DNA of 64,000 nucleotides. Origin: JAJEAO01 sp963667635 (GTDB lineage: Bacteria; Acidobacteriota; Vicinamibacteria; Marinacidobacterales; Marinacidobacteraceae). The stretch lies in NCBI GenBank assembly GCA_965232015.1, contig OZ246946.1, forward strand, positions 1,922,001-1,986,000. Direction: 5' to 3'. The translations under genes were made by a program, and so were the position numbers. The notes under the pieces were generated by a model. That model did not search any database. It was not told the DNA's origin and worked only from the letters and a program-made list of their open reading frames with translations. Positions 33,326 through 41,606 of the stretch are shown one piece after another. Position 1 is the first letter of the stretch; each line of letters starts with the position of its first letter.

Positions 33326-34628
33326 ATCGGCGAACCGTTGCCGCTGGCTGGGTCTGGAAGACGCTCTCACACTCTTCGCCTATCCGACGGGAAAGACCCA
33401 GAGCCAGGCGCACATCAGACCGCTTCACTGGTACGTGGCCTGTCGCCTTGTCGTGGAAGGGGGCTTTCTTCCGGACGAGATCACGCCGAGGCCACCATTC
33501 GAAGCAAGACGGCAGCGGCGCCAATGGCTCCTGGAGCACGCGCCAGCGCGGGGAGGGTCGGGCGAGCAGACCGTCATCGGGGGGCTGAAGACCAAGGATG
33601 TGGACGTAACCGTCGCCAAGCGCGACATTGGTCCGTGCCTCGCGGTTTCCGTCAAGGGCACGCTGAACGCCTTCCGCAATCTCACGAACCGGATGGAAGA
33701 AGCAGTCGGAGACTGCACCAACCTCCATATCGCCTATCCCAACCTCGTGTACGGCTTCCTCCACCTCCTCCGAGGCAACCGGGAAGGGCTTCGCTCTCAC
33801 GACGAGGCGAGCGTCGTCCACGCGGCGCCCGACGGCGCCGTGCGGTCCAGCGACATCGCGATCCGTCGGGACGGCGCCGTCGTGGACTCGATCCGGCGAT
33901 ACCACGATGTGCTTCTCGGCCTGACGGGGCGACGCGGGATCAGAAACGACATCACCCGGTATGAGTCGCTCGCGCTCACCTTGATCCAGCCGCGCCCGGT
34001 GAACGTGGCGCGCGAATGGCCGCCTCCGGACATTCCGCTCCGGTTCGAGAGTCTGTTTCCGACGCTCTACCGCGAGTACGACCAGCGATATGTCTTCGCG
34101 GCGCCCAAGCTGGCGAAGCGCACCTCTCGGGTCGTCTGGAGCGAGGCTTCCCCGGCTCTCGACGAGGGGATGAGGCTGGACTACGAGCCACGCACCGGCG
34201 CGGACGCGACAGAGTGGCCGCCCATCCACCAACGCGGGGTTACGCCGGTTCACTCCCCAACGGTGAGCGGCGCGTTCTCTCCGGTCAACGCGCTACAGTG
34301 CCTCCTCTCCGATCCCATCACAGACGACTCAGGAGGCTGGAATCATGGGCCGAAATCTGAAACTCGCGCTGTGGGCGCTCGGGGGCCTCGTGGCCATCTG
34401 GCTGGCGGCCAACCTTCTCTTCGGCGCCAACCTGCTCAGCTACCGCTTCTGGGCGCCCCAGGTGCGCGACGCGCAGCGGGAAGTCTTCGAGCGCTCCCAG
34501 TCCTACGTGCAGGGGAAGATCAGCCACCTGACCCGCCTGCAGCTCGCGCACGAGGGCGCACAGGGCCCGCAACGGGAGGCGTTTCGCCGCGAGATCCTGG
34601 TGGAGGCCTCCACGGTGCATCCCGATGA
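33318..34628 (+). CDS. putative restriction-endonuclease-like protein, C-terminus runs into next gene
   Basis: From GTG 33318, overlapping the methyltransferase stop by 8 nt as in an R-M operon. Residues 1-290 look like real protein: HIRPLHWYVACRLVVEGGFL, then a possible PD-(D/E)XK core (KTKDVDVTVAK... CLAVSVKGTLNAF) and NRMEEAVGDCTNLHIAYPNL. No named family is recognised. The frame has no stop of its own and overlaps the next gene from 34345, where the translation turns into Arg/Gly/Pro-rich shadow sequence. The true C-terminus is probably lost, so it is likely inactive like its methyltransferase partner. Confidence 0.55.
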   Translation: MARSANRCRWLGLEDALTLFAYPTGKTQSQAHIRPLHWYVACRLVVEGGFLPDEITPRPPFEARRQRRQWLLEHAPARGGSGEQTVIGGLKTKDVDVTVAKRDIGPCLAVSVKGTLNAFRNLTNRMEEAVGDCTNLHIAYPNLVYGFLHLLRGNREGLRSHDEASVVHAAPDGAVRSSDIAIRRDGAVVDSIRRYHDVLLGLTGRRGIRNDITRYESLALTLIQPRPVNVAREWPPPDIPLRFESLFPTLYREYDQRYVFAAPKLAKRTSRVVWSEASPALDEGMRLDYEPRTGADATEWPPIHQRGVTPVHSPTVSGAFSPVNALQCLLSDPITDDSGGWNHGPKSETRAVGARGPRGHLAGGQPSLRRQPAQLPLLGAPGARRAAGSLRALPVLRAGEDQPPDPPAARARGRTGPATGGVSPRDPGGGLHGASR

Positions 34629-34671
34629 CCTCCCCGCCGCCCTCCGGGACTACATCGCCCAGCTCCGCTGA
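34345..34671 (+). CDS. small single-pass membrane protein, unknown function
   Basis: 108 residues. AGGAGG lies about 8 nt before ATG 34345. One N-terminal helix (LALWALGGLVAIWLAANLLF) precedes a charged helical domain (REVFERSQSYVQGKISHLTR, LQLAHEGAQGPQREAFRREI). No family recognised. It is the first of a two-gene unit with the lipoprotein 12 nt downstream. Both resemble cargo genes often seen in accessory regions. Confidence 0.75.
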   Translation: MGRNLKLALWALGGLVAIWLAANLLFGANLLSYRFWAPQVRDAQREVFERSQSYVQGKISHLTRLQLAHEGAQGPQREAFRREILVEASTVHPDDLPAALRDYIAQLR

Positions 34672-34683
34672 AGGAGGAACCCC

Positions 34684-35205
34684 GTGTCACAGCTCCAACG
34701 CGTCTCGATCTCCTGGACCCTGTCCGCGCTCGCCCTCCTCGTCGGCGGGAGCTGCGTGGACAACCCGGACCGGGAACAGCGACAACAGACGCGCGAACTG
34801 CTCGCGGAGAGCAACCGCCAGGTCGGCATGCCCGGAGTGACGAACTTCACCGAGAAGCGTCTCCTCCGCCAGCTCTACGAGTTGCGCGACCAGCAGGATC
34901 TCGCCACCTTCACCTACGTCGTGGACTACACCGGCCGCCTGTGGCACGTCTGCGACAGCATCGGCTACGGCATGCCGTTCTCCGCGCAGTTCTCGAACCC
35001 CGAGCGGCGCAGCAACGGAGTCACCCTGCCTCAGCCCGAACCCAACGGGCTCTGGCCGCCCACGAGCACCTCGGCCACCTGGGTGATCTGCGCCTCGCCC
35101 GACGGCGCCTTCCAGCCGGTGTACGTCGAGCCGGAGATCACCGTGAGCCCGTTCCGGCTGGCGGCGCACGGCTCCTGGAGCCTGGACGCACCCACCGGGG
35201 AGTGA
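34684..35205 (+). CDS. lipoprotein of unknown function
   Basis: 173 residues with a lipoprotein signal ending LVGGSC (cysteine about residue 24). The mature region contains NFTEKRLLRQLYELRDQQDL, YVVDYTGRLWHVCDSIGYGM and PQPEPNGLWPP, a conserved pattern I associate with uncharacterised proteins in proteobacterial genomes and phages. GAAGGAGG ribosome site before GTG 34684. Two cysteines (HVCDS, WVICASP) may pair. Confidence 0.75.
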   Translation: MSQLQRVSISWTLSALALLVGGSCVDNPDREQRQQTRELLAESNRQVGMPGVTNFTEKRLLRQLYELRDQQDLATFTYVVDYTGRLWHVCDSIGYGMPFSAQFSNPERRSNGVTLPQPEPNGLWPPTSTSATWVICASPDGAFQPVYVEPEITVSPFRLAAHGSWSLDAPTGE

Positions 35206-35262
35206 TCGGGGCGCTTCCCTCCCGAGGAAGCAGGATCCGCCCCCTCGCGGGGCGGCGCCGAG

Positions 35263-36909
35263 TCACATTCCCCAGACGATGACCGGGCGATTCCCGGCCT
35301 CCTCGTCCCGGCGAAAGATCCGTTCGCGCCACGATTTCCCCGGTCGCCGATCGAAGAGCGCGAGGTGTCCCTCCTCCGCCCCGAAGGCATCCGCGTACGC
35401 CTGTGTCTGACGAAGCCCTTCGCGGATCGTTCGTTCGCGGCCGCGGCGAACGATCTTGCACTCGATGACCACCCGTTGCGACGGCCCGGGAGCGCTGGCC
35501 CCGGAACGGGACGGCCCGGCGAGCGGCCACACGATCCCGAGGTCCATCCGCCGACGGCCCACGCCGTATTCCCGCTCGATGCGACCACCGGAGTTCACGA
35601 TCCGCCGCAGGAACGCCTGGAGCAGGAGCTGGGGACCGGCTTCGCGGTAAGCGAAGCGATCCATCCAGTGCTCCGAATGCTCCCGGAAGAACTGCTGGAA
35701 CGCCGCCATCAGCTTCGCCGTCCGCAGTCGGCCGTCGGATCCGACGTACCAGGCGGGATCGTCCGGAAACGACATCTGCTCCGCCACCCAGGTCAGCTCG
35801 CGCGGGATCACTTCCCGGTAGATCGGATTCGCGATCTCGATGGGCCGGCCAGGTCCGATGAGGCCGAGGTCGCGCACGTACTGGATGTCGTCCGGTCGCA
35901 CCGCGTCCGCCGCATCCTCCCCGCTCAGGAGCGGCTCGATGACCCGGCGCACCCGAGGTTCCTCCAGCTTGTGGGCGAGCTGGTCGAGGTGGGTGTCCCG
36001 CCGAAGGATGAGGCGCTCCCGCGCCGCTTCCACGACACTGGCCGTGATCGGCTGCGCCCGGTTCCTGACCCCTTCGCGGGCGAAGCAGGCCTCGTAGGCG
36101 AGCGCGTTCACCAGCCACGGCTGGCCCCGGCTCAGCCTCCAGATCTCGGCCGCGGCCGGCGCCGTGAACTCCTGCCCGGTTGCGGCGCTGTGCTGCGACA
36201 GGAGGCCGCGCACCTCCGTCTCGGTGAAGTCCCCGAGACGGAGAGACACCGCCTTGACGTTGAAGGCGCTGCCGCCGAGCACCGGATCCCTCCCCGACGA
36301 GACGTGGATCCGGTAGTCGCGGACATCGCGAACGCCGCAGAGGACCACGCTCTGGGGGAATCGCCGGGGGCGATCGCGGTAGCCAGCCCGAAGCTGCCGC
36401 AGCACCGAGACCAGGCTGTCGCCGACCAGCGAGTCGATCTCATCGATGAAGAGAACGACCGGCCGCGGGTCCGAGGCCGACCACTCCGCCAGAACGAACG
36501 CCAGCGCCTGTTCGGGCCCCTCGGAGTCGAGCGCCGTTGGCGAGAGGCGCCGCACGGTTTCCTCTCCCAGCGTGTGTCGGACCTCAGCGCCGAGCCTGCT
36601 CAGAATGACGCGCATCGCGGAACGAACGTTCTCGCGCGCCGTCTGCGCCGGCTCCACGTTCACATAGGCGCAGCGGTACTCCCCGCCGGCGTTCAGGTGG
36701 TCCGCCAGCGCGCCGAGCACCGTGGTCTTGCCGGTCTGCCTCGGCGCGTGGAGCACGAAGTACCGCTTCTGCCGGATCAGCCACAGCACCTCCTCGAGGT
36801 CGATCCTCGAGAGCGGAGGCACCTGGTAGTGATCCCCGGGAATCATGGGACCGGCGGTGTTGAAGAAGCGCACGGGCGCATTGTCCCGCTTCCTGCGCCA
36901 CGAGGCCAC
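35263..36909 (-). CDS. AAA-type ATPase with C-terminal PD-(D/E)XK-like domain
   Basis: 548 residues. Walker A APRQTGKTTVLGAL at about residue 57, Walker B VVLFIDEIDSL, and the sensor region SVVLCGVRDVRDYRIHVSSG fit the AAA_14/AAA-like family. The C-terminus has GVGRRRMDLGIVW followed by RVVIECKIVRRGRE, a D...E-x-K nuclease core. The type is related to the 12.1 kb gene and common in genomes with many selfish or defence genes. GTG at 36873 (V-R-F-F-N-T-A-G-P-M) is an alternative start. Role unknown. Confidence 0.8.
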   Translation of the reverse strand: MASWRRKRDNAPVRFFNTAGPMIPGDHYQVPPLSRIDLEEVLWLIRQKRYFVLHAPRQTGKTTVLGALADHLNAGGEYRCAYVNVEPAQTARENVRSAMRVILSRLGAEVRHTLGEETVRRLSPTALDSEGPEQALAFVLAEWSASDPRPVVLFIDEIDSLVGDSLVSVLRQLRAGYRDRPRRFPQSVVLCGVRDVRDYRIHVSSGRDPVLGGSAFNVKAVSLRLGDFTETEVRGLLSQHSAATGQEFTAPAAAEIWRLSRGQPWLVNALAYEACFAREGVRNRAQPITASVVEAARERLILRRDTHLDQLAHKLEEPRVRRVIEPLLSGEDAADAVRPDDIQYVRDLGLIGPGRPIEIANPIYREVIPRELTWVAEQMSFPDDPAWYVGSDGRLRTAKLMAAFQQFFREHSEHWMDRFAYREAGPQLLLQAFLRRIVNSGGRIEREYGVGRRRMDLGIVWPLAGPSRSGASAPGPSQRVVIECKIVRRGRERTIREGLRQTQAYADAFGAEEGHLALFDRRPGKSWRERIFRRDEEAGNRPVIVWGM

Positions 36910-36976
36910 GGGGAGGGCCAGATCCAGCTTCCGGACGCCGGATGAGCGCGGAGCACGGGCCGCTCCGCCTGCGCCG

Positions 36977-38389
36977 TCAGCGTTCGGGACCCTCCATCCC
37001 CGGGCCGGGACGGACCCGCGTCTCGGGCGGAGTCGGGCGCACCTCCCCGTTGCGGACCACCCACCAGCCGTCGCGGAACACCTCGCTCACGTTGGCCAGC
37101 GCGCCGAGGTCGGTCAGCGGGTCGCCTTCCACGATCAGGATGTCGGCCAGCTTGCCCGGCTCGATCGTGCCCAGCTTGTCGTCCATGCCGAGGATCCGGG
37201 CGCTGTCCCGGGTGGCGGCGACCAGCGCCTCGGCCCGGGTGAAGCCCGACTCCACGTAGGCCTCCAGCTCCCAGACGTAGGCGTAGGGGAGGTCCCGATA
37301 GTTTTCGAGGATCAGGTCGGTCCCGACGCCGATCAGGATCCCGGCGTCCTTCAGCTTGCGCAGCATCGCCCGACTGATCTCCCCGTTCAGCTCGAAGCGG
37401 CGTGAGGTGGAGCTGTGGTAGCTGCCGCGCTCGTTGAAGATGTAGTCGTAGGTGATGATCGTGGGCACCGAGGCGGTCCCGGCGCGGGCCATCATCGAGA
37501 TCACCTCGTCGGTGCGGGGCAGCGGGTGCTCGATCGTGTCGGCGCCCGCCTCGACCGCCCAGCCGGTGTAGAAGGTCTCGGAGTCCACCGTGACCTTGAG
37601 CCCGAGCGCGTGGGCCTCGTCCACGGCGGCGGCGATCTCCTCCCGGGAGTAGTGGCTCGCGACCTTGATCAGGTCGGCGCCCATCTTGAACTGCTGGCGC
37701 ACCGCGTCGCGCCACTCGTCGGGACCGGAGGCCTCCACGATCCCGCCGTAGAGCGGGTGATGGATCGAGAACCCCTCGGCGCCGTGGCCGCCGGTCCCGG
37801 TGATGAGCGATCCGGCGGCGAATACCCGGGGGCCGGGAAGGCGGTTCTCGTTCACCCAGTCCTTCACGATGAACGGGACCGTGCCCGCGGAGCCGGTGTC
37901 CCGGATCGAGGTGATGCCCGATCGGATGAAGACATGGAGCCGCTCCATGGCCCGGAGCATCTGGTGCGCCGGGTCGATCGCGAGCGCCTGCGGCACCCCC
38001 GGCTCGGTGTAGGTGAGGTGGGTGTGGAGATCGATCAGCCCGGGGAGCACGGTGTGGCCGCGCACATCGAGAACATCGGCGCCGGCCGGCCATCCGGTGT
38101 CGCCCTCGGGCAGGACGGCGGCGATGCGGTTCCGTTCGATCACGACGCTCGCGGGAGTCGGCTCGGACCCCGTGCCGTCGAAGACGAACCCGCCGAAGAG
38201 CACGCGGACCCCCGCGGGGCCCCGCTCGCCCGGCGGCGCGGGGACCCGGCGGGGATCGTCGGAGGTCGGAACGCCGCCGAGCAACGCCCGCCGGTCCACG
38301 GGACGGGGCTGCGGGTCGGGAGGTTGGGCCGCCGCGGGGACGGCGAGCGCGACGAACAGGGGGAGGAGTGCTGGAAGGGAGCGGAACAT
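36977..38389 (-). CDS. secreted amidohydrolase (imidazolonepropionase/prolidase-like)
   Basis: 470 residues from ATG 38389, with signal peptide (LLPLFVALAVPAAAQ). Metal-dependent hydrolase fold: GLIDLHTHLTYTEPG (first two His), KMGADLIKVASHYSREEI, then AGADTIEHPLPRTDE and GVGTDLIL near the end, and GTIEPGKLADILIVEGDPL closing the small beta domain. The substrate cannot be told; relatives act on dipeptides or cyclic amides. An upstream in-frame ATG (38452) would lie inside a repeat hairpin and is rejected. Confidence 0.87.
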   Translation of the reverse strand: MFRSLPALLPLFVALAVPAAAQPPDPQPRPVDRRALLGGVPTSDDPRRVPAPPGERGPAGVRVLFGGFVFDGTGSEPTPASVVIERNRIAAVLPEGDTGWPAGADVLDVRGHTVLPGLIDLHTHLTYTEPGVPQALAIDPAHQMLRAMERLHVFIRSGITSIRDTGSAGTVPFIVKDWVNENRLPGPRVFAAGSLITGTGGHGAEGFSIHHPLYGGIVEASGPDEWRDAVRQQFKMGADLIKVASHYSREEIAAAVDEAHALGLKVTVDSETFYTGWAVEAGADTIEHPLPRTDEVISMMARAGTASVPTIITYDYIFNERGSYHSSTSRRFELNGEISRAMLRKLKDAGILIGVGTDLILENYRDLPYAYVWELEAYVESGFTRAEALVAATRDSARILGMDDKLGTIEPGKLADILIVEGDPLTDLGALANVSEVFRDGWWVVRNGEVRPTPPETRVRPGPGMEGPER

Positions 38390-38432
38390 GGCGACTCGCA
38401 GGTTCAGGGGGTCATGCCGGCGATGCCGGCGC

Positions 38433-38450
38433 GCCGAACTCCAGTTCGGC
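38433..38450. repeat. hairpin module B, AT variant
   Basis: GCCGAACTCCAGTTCGGC: 8-bp perfect arms and a CC loop, followed by AATT. Lies upstream of the amidohydrolase start, with a GG-rich spacer between them. The GC variant of the same hairpin lies 34 nt away. Confidence 0.85.
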
Positions 38451-38484
38451 AATTGACGCCGGAGCCAGCTTGATCAGGAGATTT

Positions 38485-38523
38485 GCCGGACTGGAGTCCG
38501 GCGCCAGTTCTCCCGGTGGGGGC
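38485..38523. repeat. composite repeat: hairpin B plus 20-bp module
   Basis: GCCGGACTGGAGTCCGGC (38485-38502), one spacer base, then CCAGTTCTCCCGGTGGGGGC (38504-38523). The same order and one-base spacing recur, on the opposite strand, at 51762 and 52123. It sits next to the tandem duplication of the SDR gene's 3' end. Confidence 0.88.
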
Positions 38524-38542
38524 CCGGCGGTATGGAGCGGCG

Positions 38543-38693
38543 GCATTTCATTCGTAGCGGGCGAGCCAGGGCCCTCGGCGACGAGAGACAAATCGTGCTC
38601 GGTCTGGTGGAAGCGGGTCCGCACGACGAAGCGGTCGAAGTCGTCTGGAGGCTTCGCCCGCTCCACGATCTCCGACACCTTCCGGCGGAAGAA
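38543..38693 (-). repeat. tandem duplicate of SDR gene 3' end (first unit)
   Basis: The 151 nt from 38543 repeat the 164 nt that end the SDR gene (38694-38857), apart from a 13-nt gap (a CGCGGAGGCGACG tract is missing). The duplicated unit encodes FFRRKVSEIVERAKPPDDFD and following residues up to LSLVAEG, but carries no start. It is a non-functional direct repeat joined exactly at GAAGAAG. Confidence 0.9.
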
Positions 38694-38698
38694 GCATT

Positions 38699-39706
38699 TC
38701 ATTCGTAGCGGGCGAGCCAGGCGCGGAGGCGACGGCCCTCGGCGACGAGAGACAAATCGTGCTCGGTCTGGTGGAAGCGGGTCCGCACGACGAAGCGGTC
38801 GAAGTCGTCTGGAGGCTTCGCCCGCTCCACGATCTCCGACACCTTCCGGCGGAAGAAGCTGCCCCAGTGGGGGCGGCGTCCATCGAGATCCTTGAAGGCG
38901 TACTCGCGGGCCAGATCCCAGCTCGAGAGCAGGCGGCCGTTCTTCTTGCGGACCCGCGAATCCGCCGCGAGCGCAGCCACCGCCCGACCCACGAAGCACG
39001 GCGTCTCCGACTCGGCGAAATACGGATCCTGCTCGATCGCATCACGCCAGTTCGCCTCGGTGACGCCGAAGTGGTCGAGGACCGCCTCGGAACGGAGGAA
39101 GCCCGGCGTGATCGCGACCGCCGTCACCCGGTGCGCGTGGAGATCGCCGGCCATCGCGTAGGCGAGCCGGATGACGGCGTTCTTGGCGAGGTCATAGAAC
39201 AGATTGCCCCGGTAGCCGAGCGTGTCGCCATCGGTCACCTCCACGATCAGGCCGTCGTCGCTCCCCAGCATGAGCGGGACGCCGTGCCGGCTGGTCAGGA
39301 TGTGGGTGTGGACCGCGCGCTCGACCAATTCGAACCCCTGCGCGCAGTCCAGCTCCCAAAACGGCGATCCCCACTCGGTCAGGGGGTCGCCGCCCCAGAT
39401 GTCGTTCACCAGGACATCCAGACGCCCGTGCTCCTCGCGGATCCGGGCGAACAGCGCCTCGACCTCCGACTCGACGGTGTGGTCGGTGCGGACCGCGATG
39501 CCGACGCCGCCTTCAGCGGTGACCCACTCTGCGGTCTTTTCGATGGTTTCCGGTCGCCCGGGGGTGGCGGGGTGACCCCGAACGCTGCGACCGGTGCAAT
39601 ACACCGTGGCGCCCGCCGCTCCCAGCATCCGGGCGATGCCGCGCCCCGCGCCGCGGGTCGCGCCGGCGACGACCGCGATCCGGTTCCGGAGGGGTTGATT
39701 CGACAT
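38699..39706 (-). CDS. short-chain dehydrogenase/reductase
   Basis: 335 residues from ATG 39706. N-terminal NAD(P) site VVAGATRGAGRGIARMLGAA; LDVLVNDIWGGDP replaces the usual NNAG. The catalytic region is atypical: GDTLGYRGNLFYDLAKNAVI supplies Tyr and Lys (Y-D-L-A-K) in a spacing unlike YxxxK of the classical type. A C-terminal extension from about residue 270 is the part duplicated downstream. Substrate unknown. Upstream ATG at 39772 lies in repeat sequence. Confidence 0.82.
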   Translation of the reverse strand: MSNQPLRNRIAVVAGATRGAGRGIARMLGAAGATVYCTGRSVRGHPATPGRPETIEKTAEWVTAEGGVGIAVRTDHTVESEVEALFARIREEHGRLDVLVNDIWGGDPLTEWGSPFWELDCAQGFELVERAVHTHILTSRHGVPLMLGSDDGLIVEVTDGDTLGYRGNLFYDLAKNAVIRLAYAMAGDLHAHRVTAVAITPGFLRSEAVLDHFGVTEANWRDAIEQDPYFAESETPCFVGRAVAALAADSRVRKKNGRLLSSWDLAREYAFKDLDGRRPHWGSFFRRKVSEIVERAKPPDDFDRFVVRTRFHQTEHDLSLVAEGRRLRAWLARYE

Positions 39707-39798
39707 GGGTTCAGGCGGGGCCGATGCTGCCACAGTACCGGACCGGAGGCCGGCGCTCCGGCAGGCAGGCACCGGTCAGGTCGGTCTCTCGGTGCCGG

Positions 39799-39834
39799 GC
39801 CCCTACCGGGAGAACCGGCGGAGTCCGGCGCTCC
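39799..39834. repeat. 20-bp module (G/A type) plus hairpin
   Basis: GCCCCTACCGGGAGAACCGG at 39799-39818, joined to CGGAGTCCGGCGCTCCG. This is the reverse of the 18738 arrangement. It lies in the gap between the SDR start (39706) and the convergent-side end of the YtcJ-like gene. Confidence 0.8.
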
Positions 39835-39859
39835 GACCGGACCGGGGTCCCGCGCTCCG

Positions 39860-41575
39860 TCAGACCTGGTGCATGGTCTGGCCCCCGACCACCGTGCGGT
39901 GGACGACGATCTCCTTGAGACGGTCCGGGTCGGAGGCCGCCACGTCGTGCGGATCCTCCTCGAGCATCACGAAGTCAGCCAGCTTCCCGGCCTTGATGCT
40001 GCCCTTGAGGTTCTCCTCGAAGGACGCCCACGCCCCGTTGATCGTGCCGATGCGCAGCGCCTCGTCCATCGTGACCTTCTGGTTCTCGCCCCAGATGCGG
40101 CCTTCCATGTCCTTCCGGGTGAGCATGGCCTGGAGCGCCATCATCGGCTCGTAGGGTCCGGGGACGTAGTCGGAGGCGCCCGCCACCTTGATGTCGTAGT
40201 CGAGGAACGACTTGTGGGCGAACATCCACTTCATCTTCTCTTCGCCGTACTCCACCCACTTGTTCCCGTGGTAGTGGACGTAGGTCCAAAACGGCGTCGG
40301 GATGGAGCCGGTGTCCCGGATCCGGGCGAGCAGATCGGGGTTCACCAGCGAGCAGTGCTCGAGACGATGGCGGGCATCGCGCGGGGCATCCGCCAGCACC
40401 TTCTCGTAAGCGTCGAGCACGTAACCGATCGTCAGATCGCCGTTCGCATGGATTCCGATGTGGAAGTCATGGGCGTGAGCGTCCTCGACCGCCTCCATGA
40501 TCTCCTCCGGCGTCATGGTCAGGATCCCGTGGTCGTCGGTTCCCTCGTACGGAGTGCTCATGTACATGGTGCGGCCCGACGCCGACCCGTCGGCGCCGTA
40601 CTTCACCGCCCCGATCCGGAGCCACTCGTTCCCGAAGCCGCGGTGGATTCCCGCGGTCTTGAGCGCCGAGAACAGCTCCGAGCCCCCGGACGCGAAGTAG
40701 TACATCCGGTAACGGAGCTCGCCCGCCGCATAGGCGTCCTCGAGCGCGCGCAACCCGTCGCTGTCGCCGCCGGTCTGGTGGACGCTGGTGATGCCGGCGG
40801 CGGTCATCAGCTTCGACATGTGGGCGACGCCCTGCGCGAACTCGGTCCGTCCGTACACCCGTCGCTGCCCGACGCCGTCGAAGACGTCCAGCGCCTTCTC
40901 CTCGACGAGTCCGGTCAGTTCGCCGTTCTCGTCCTTCTCGAACCGGCCGCCCATCGGATCGGCGACATCGTTATCCACGCCCGCCATCTCGAACGCCTTC
41001 GAGTTGTACCAGGCGATGTGGCCGCCGCGGTGGGAGACGCTCACCGGGTGATCCGGCACCGCCTCGTCGAGGTCGTGCTTGTTGATCCGGCGGTACACGC
41101 CGTTCTCGGTGACCTTGGTGTCGTCGTACTTGAACCCGTCCACCCAGTAGCCGGCCTGGGTGTCCGCCGCGGCGGCGCGCAGCGCGAGCTTGATGTCGTC
41201 CACCGTACGGACGTCGAGGTTCACCTCGAACAGATCCCGCATCCCGCCCGGGTGGCAATGGGCGTCAATGAACCCCGGCACGACGGTCATGCCGCCGGCG
41301 TCCACCACCTCGACCCCGGGCCCGGCGAGGTTCGCGATCTCGTCGTTCGATCCCACCGCGGTGAAGCGCCCGTTCGTGACCGCGAACGCCTCGGCCCGAT
41401 CCATCGTGGGGCCGCCGCTCGCGTACTCGGCGGTGTACACCCGCGCGTTCGTCACGATCATGTCGGGACGACTGGATCCGCCTCCGGTCTGGCAACCGGC
41501 GGCGGTGGTGAGCCCGGCCGCCGCGGCGGCGCCGGAGAGTTTCAGGAACTCGGCTCGGGTCAGGGCTGGCATCAA
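39860..41575 (-). CDS. YtcJ-like amidohydrolase, Tat/lipoprotein exported
   Basis: 571 residues of the Amidohydro_3 type. The N-terminus TRAEFLKLSGAAAAAGLTTA has a single-arginine twin-arginine-like motif and ends AAGC, a lipobox. PGFIDAHCHPGGMRDLFEVN carries the first metal ligands; HVQT-like SVHQTGGDSDG, HIGIHANGDLTIGYVLDAY and RHRLEHCSL follow. Related proteins hydrolyse exocyclic amide or N-acyl bonds; substrate unknown. Followed 31 nt downstream (higher coordinates) by the end of the large BNR gene's preceding unit; all three hydrolases point the same way. Confidence 0.86.
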   Translation of the reverse strand: MMPALTRAEFLKLSGAAAAAGLTTAAGCQTGGGSSRPDMIVTNARVYTAEYASGGPTMDRAEAFAVTNGRFTAVGSNDEIANLAGPGVEVVDAGGMTVVPGFIDAHCHPGGMRDLFEVNLDVRTVDDIKLALRAAAADTQAGYWVDGFKYDDTKVTENGVYRRINKHDLDEAVPDHPVSVSHRGGHIAWYNSKAFEMAGVDNDVADPMGGRFEKDENGELTGLVEEKALDVFDGVGQRRVYGRTEFAQGVAHMSKLMTAAGITSVHQTGGDSDGLRALEDAYAAGELRYRMYYFASGGSELFSALKTAGIHRGFGNEWLRIGAVKYGADGSASGRTMYMSTPYEGTDDHGILTMTPEEIMEAVEDAHAHDFHIGIHANGDLTIGYVLDAYEKVLADAPRDARHRLEHCSLVNPDLLARIRDTGSIPTPFWTYVHYHGNKWVEYGEEKMKWMFAHKSFLDYDIKVAGASDYVPGPYEPMMALQAMLTRKDMEGRIWGENQKVTMDEALRIGTINGAWASFEENLKGSIKAGKLADFVMLEEDPHDVAASDPDRLKEIVVHRTVVGGQTMHQV

Positions 41576-41606
41576 TGGTCCTCCTGTGAATTGGTGATTG
41601 CCCGGG

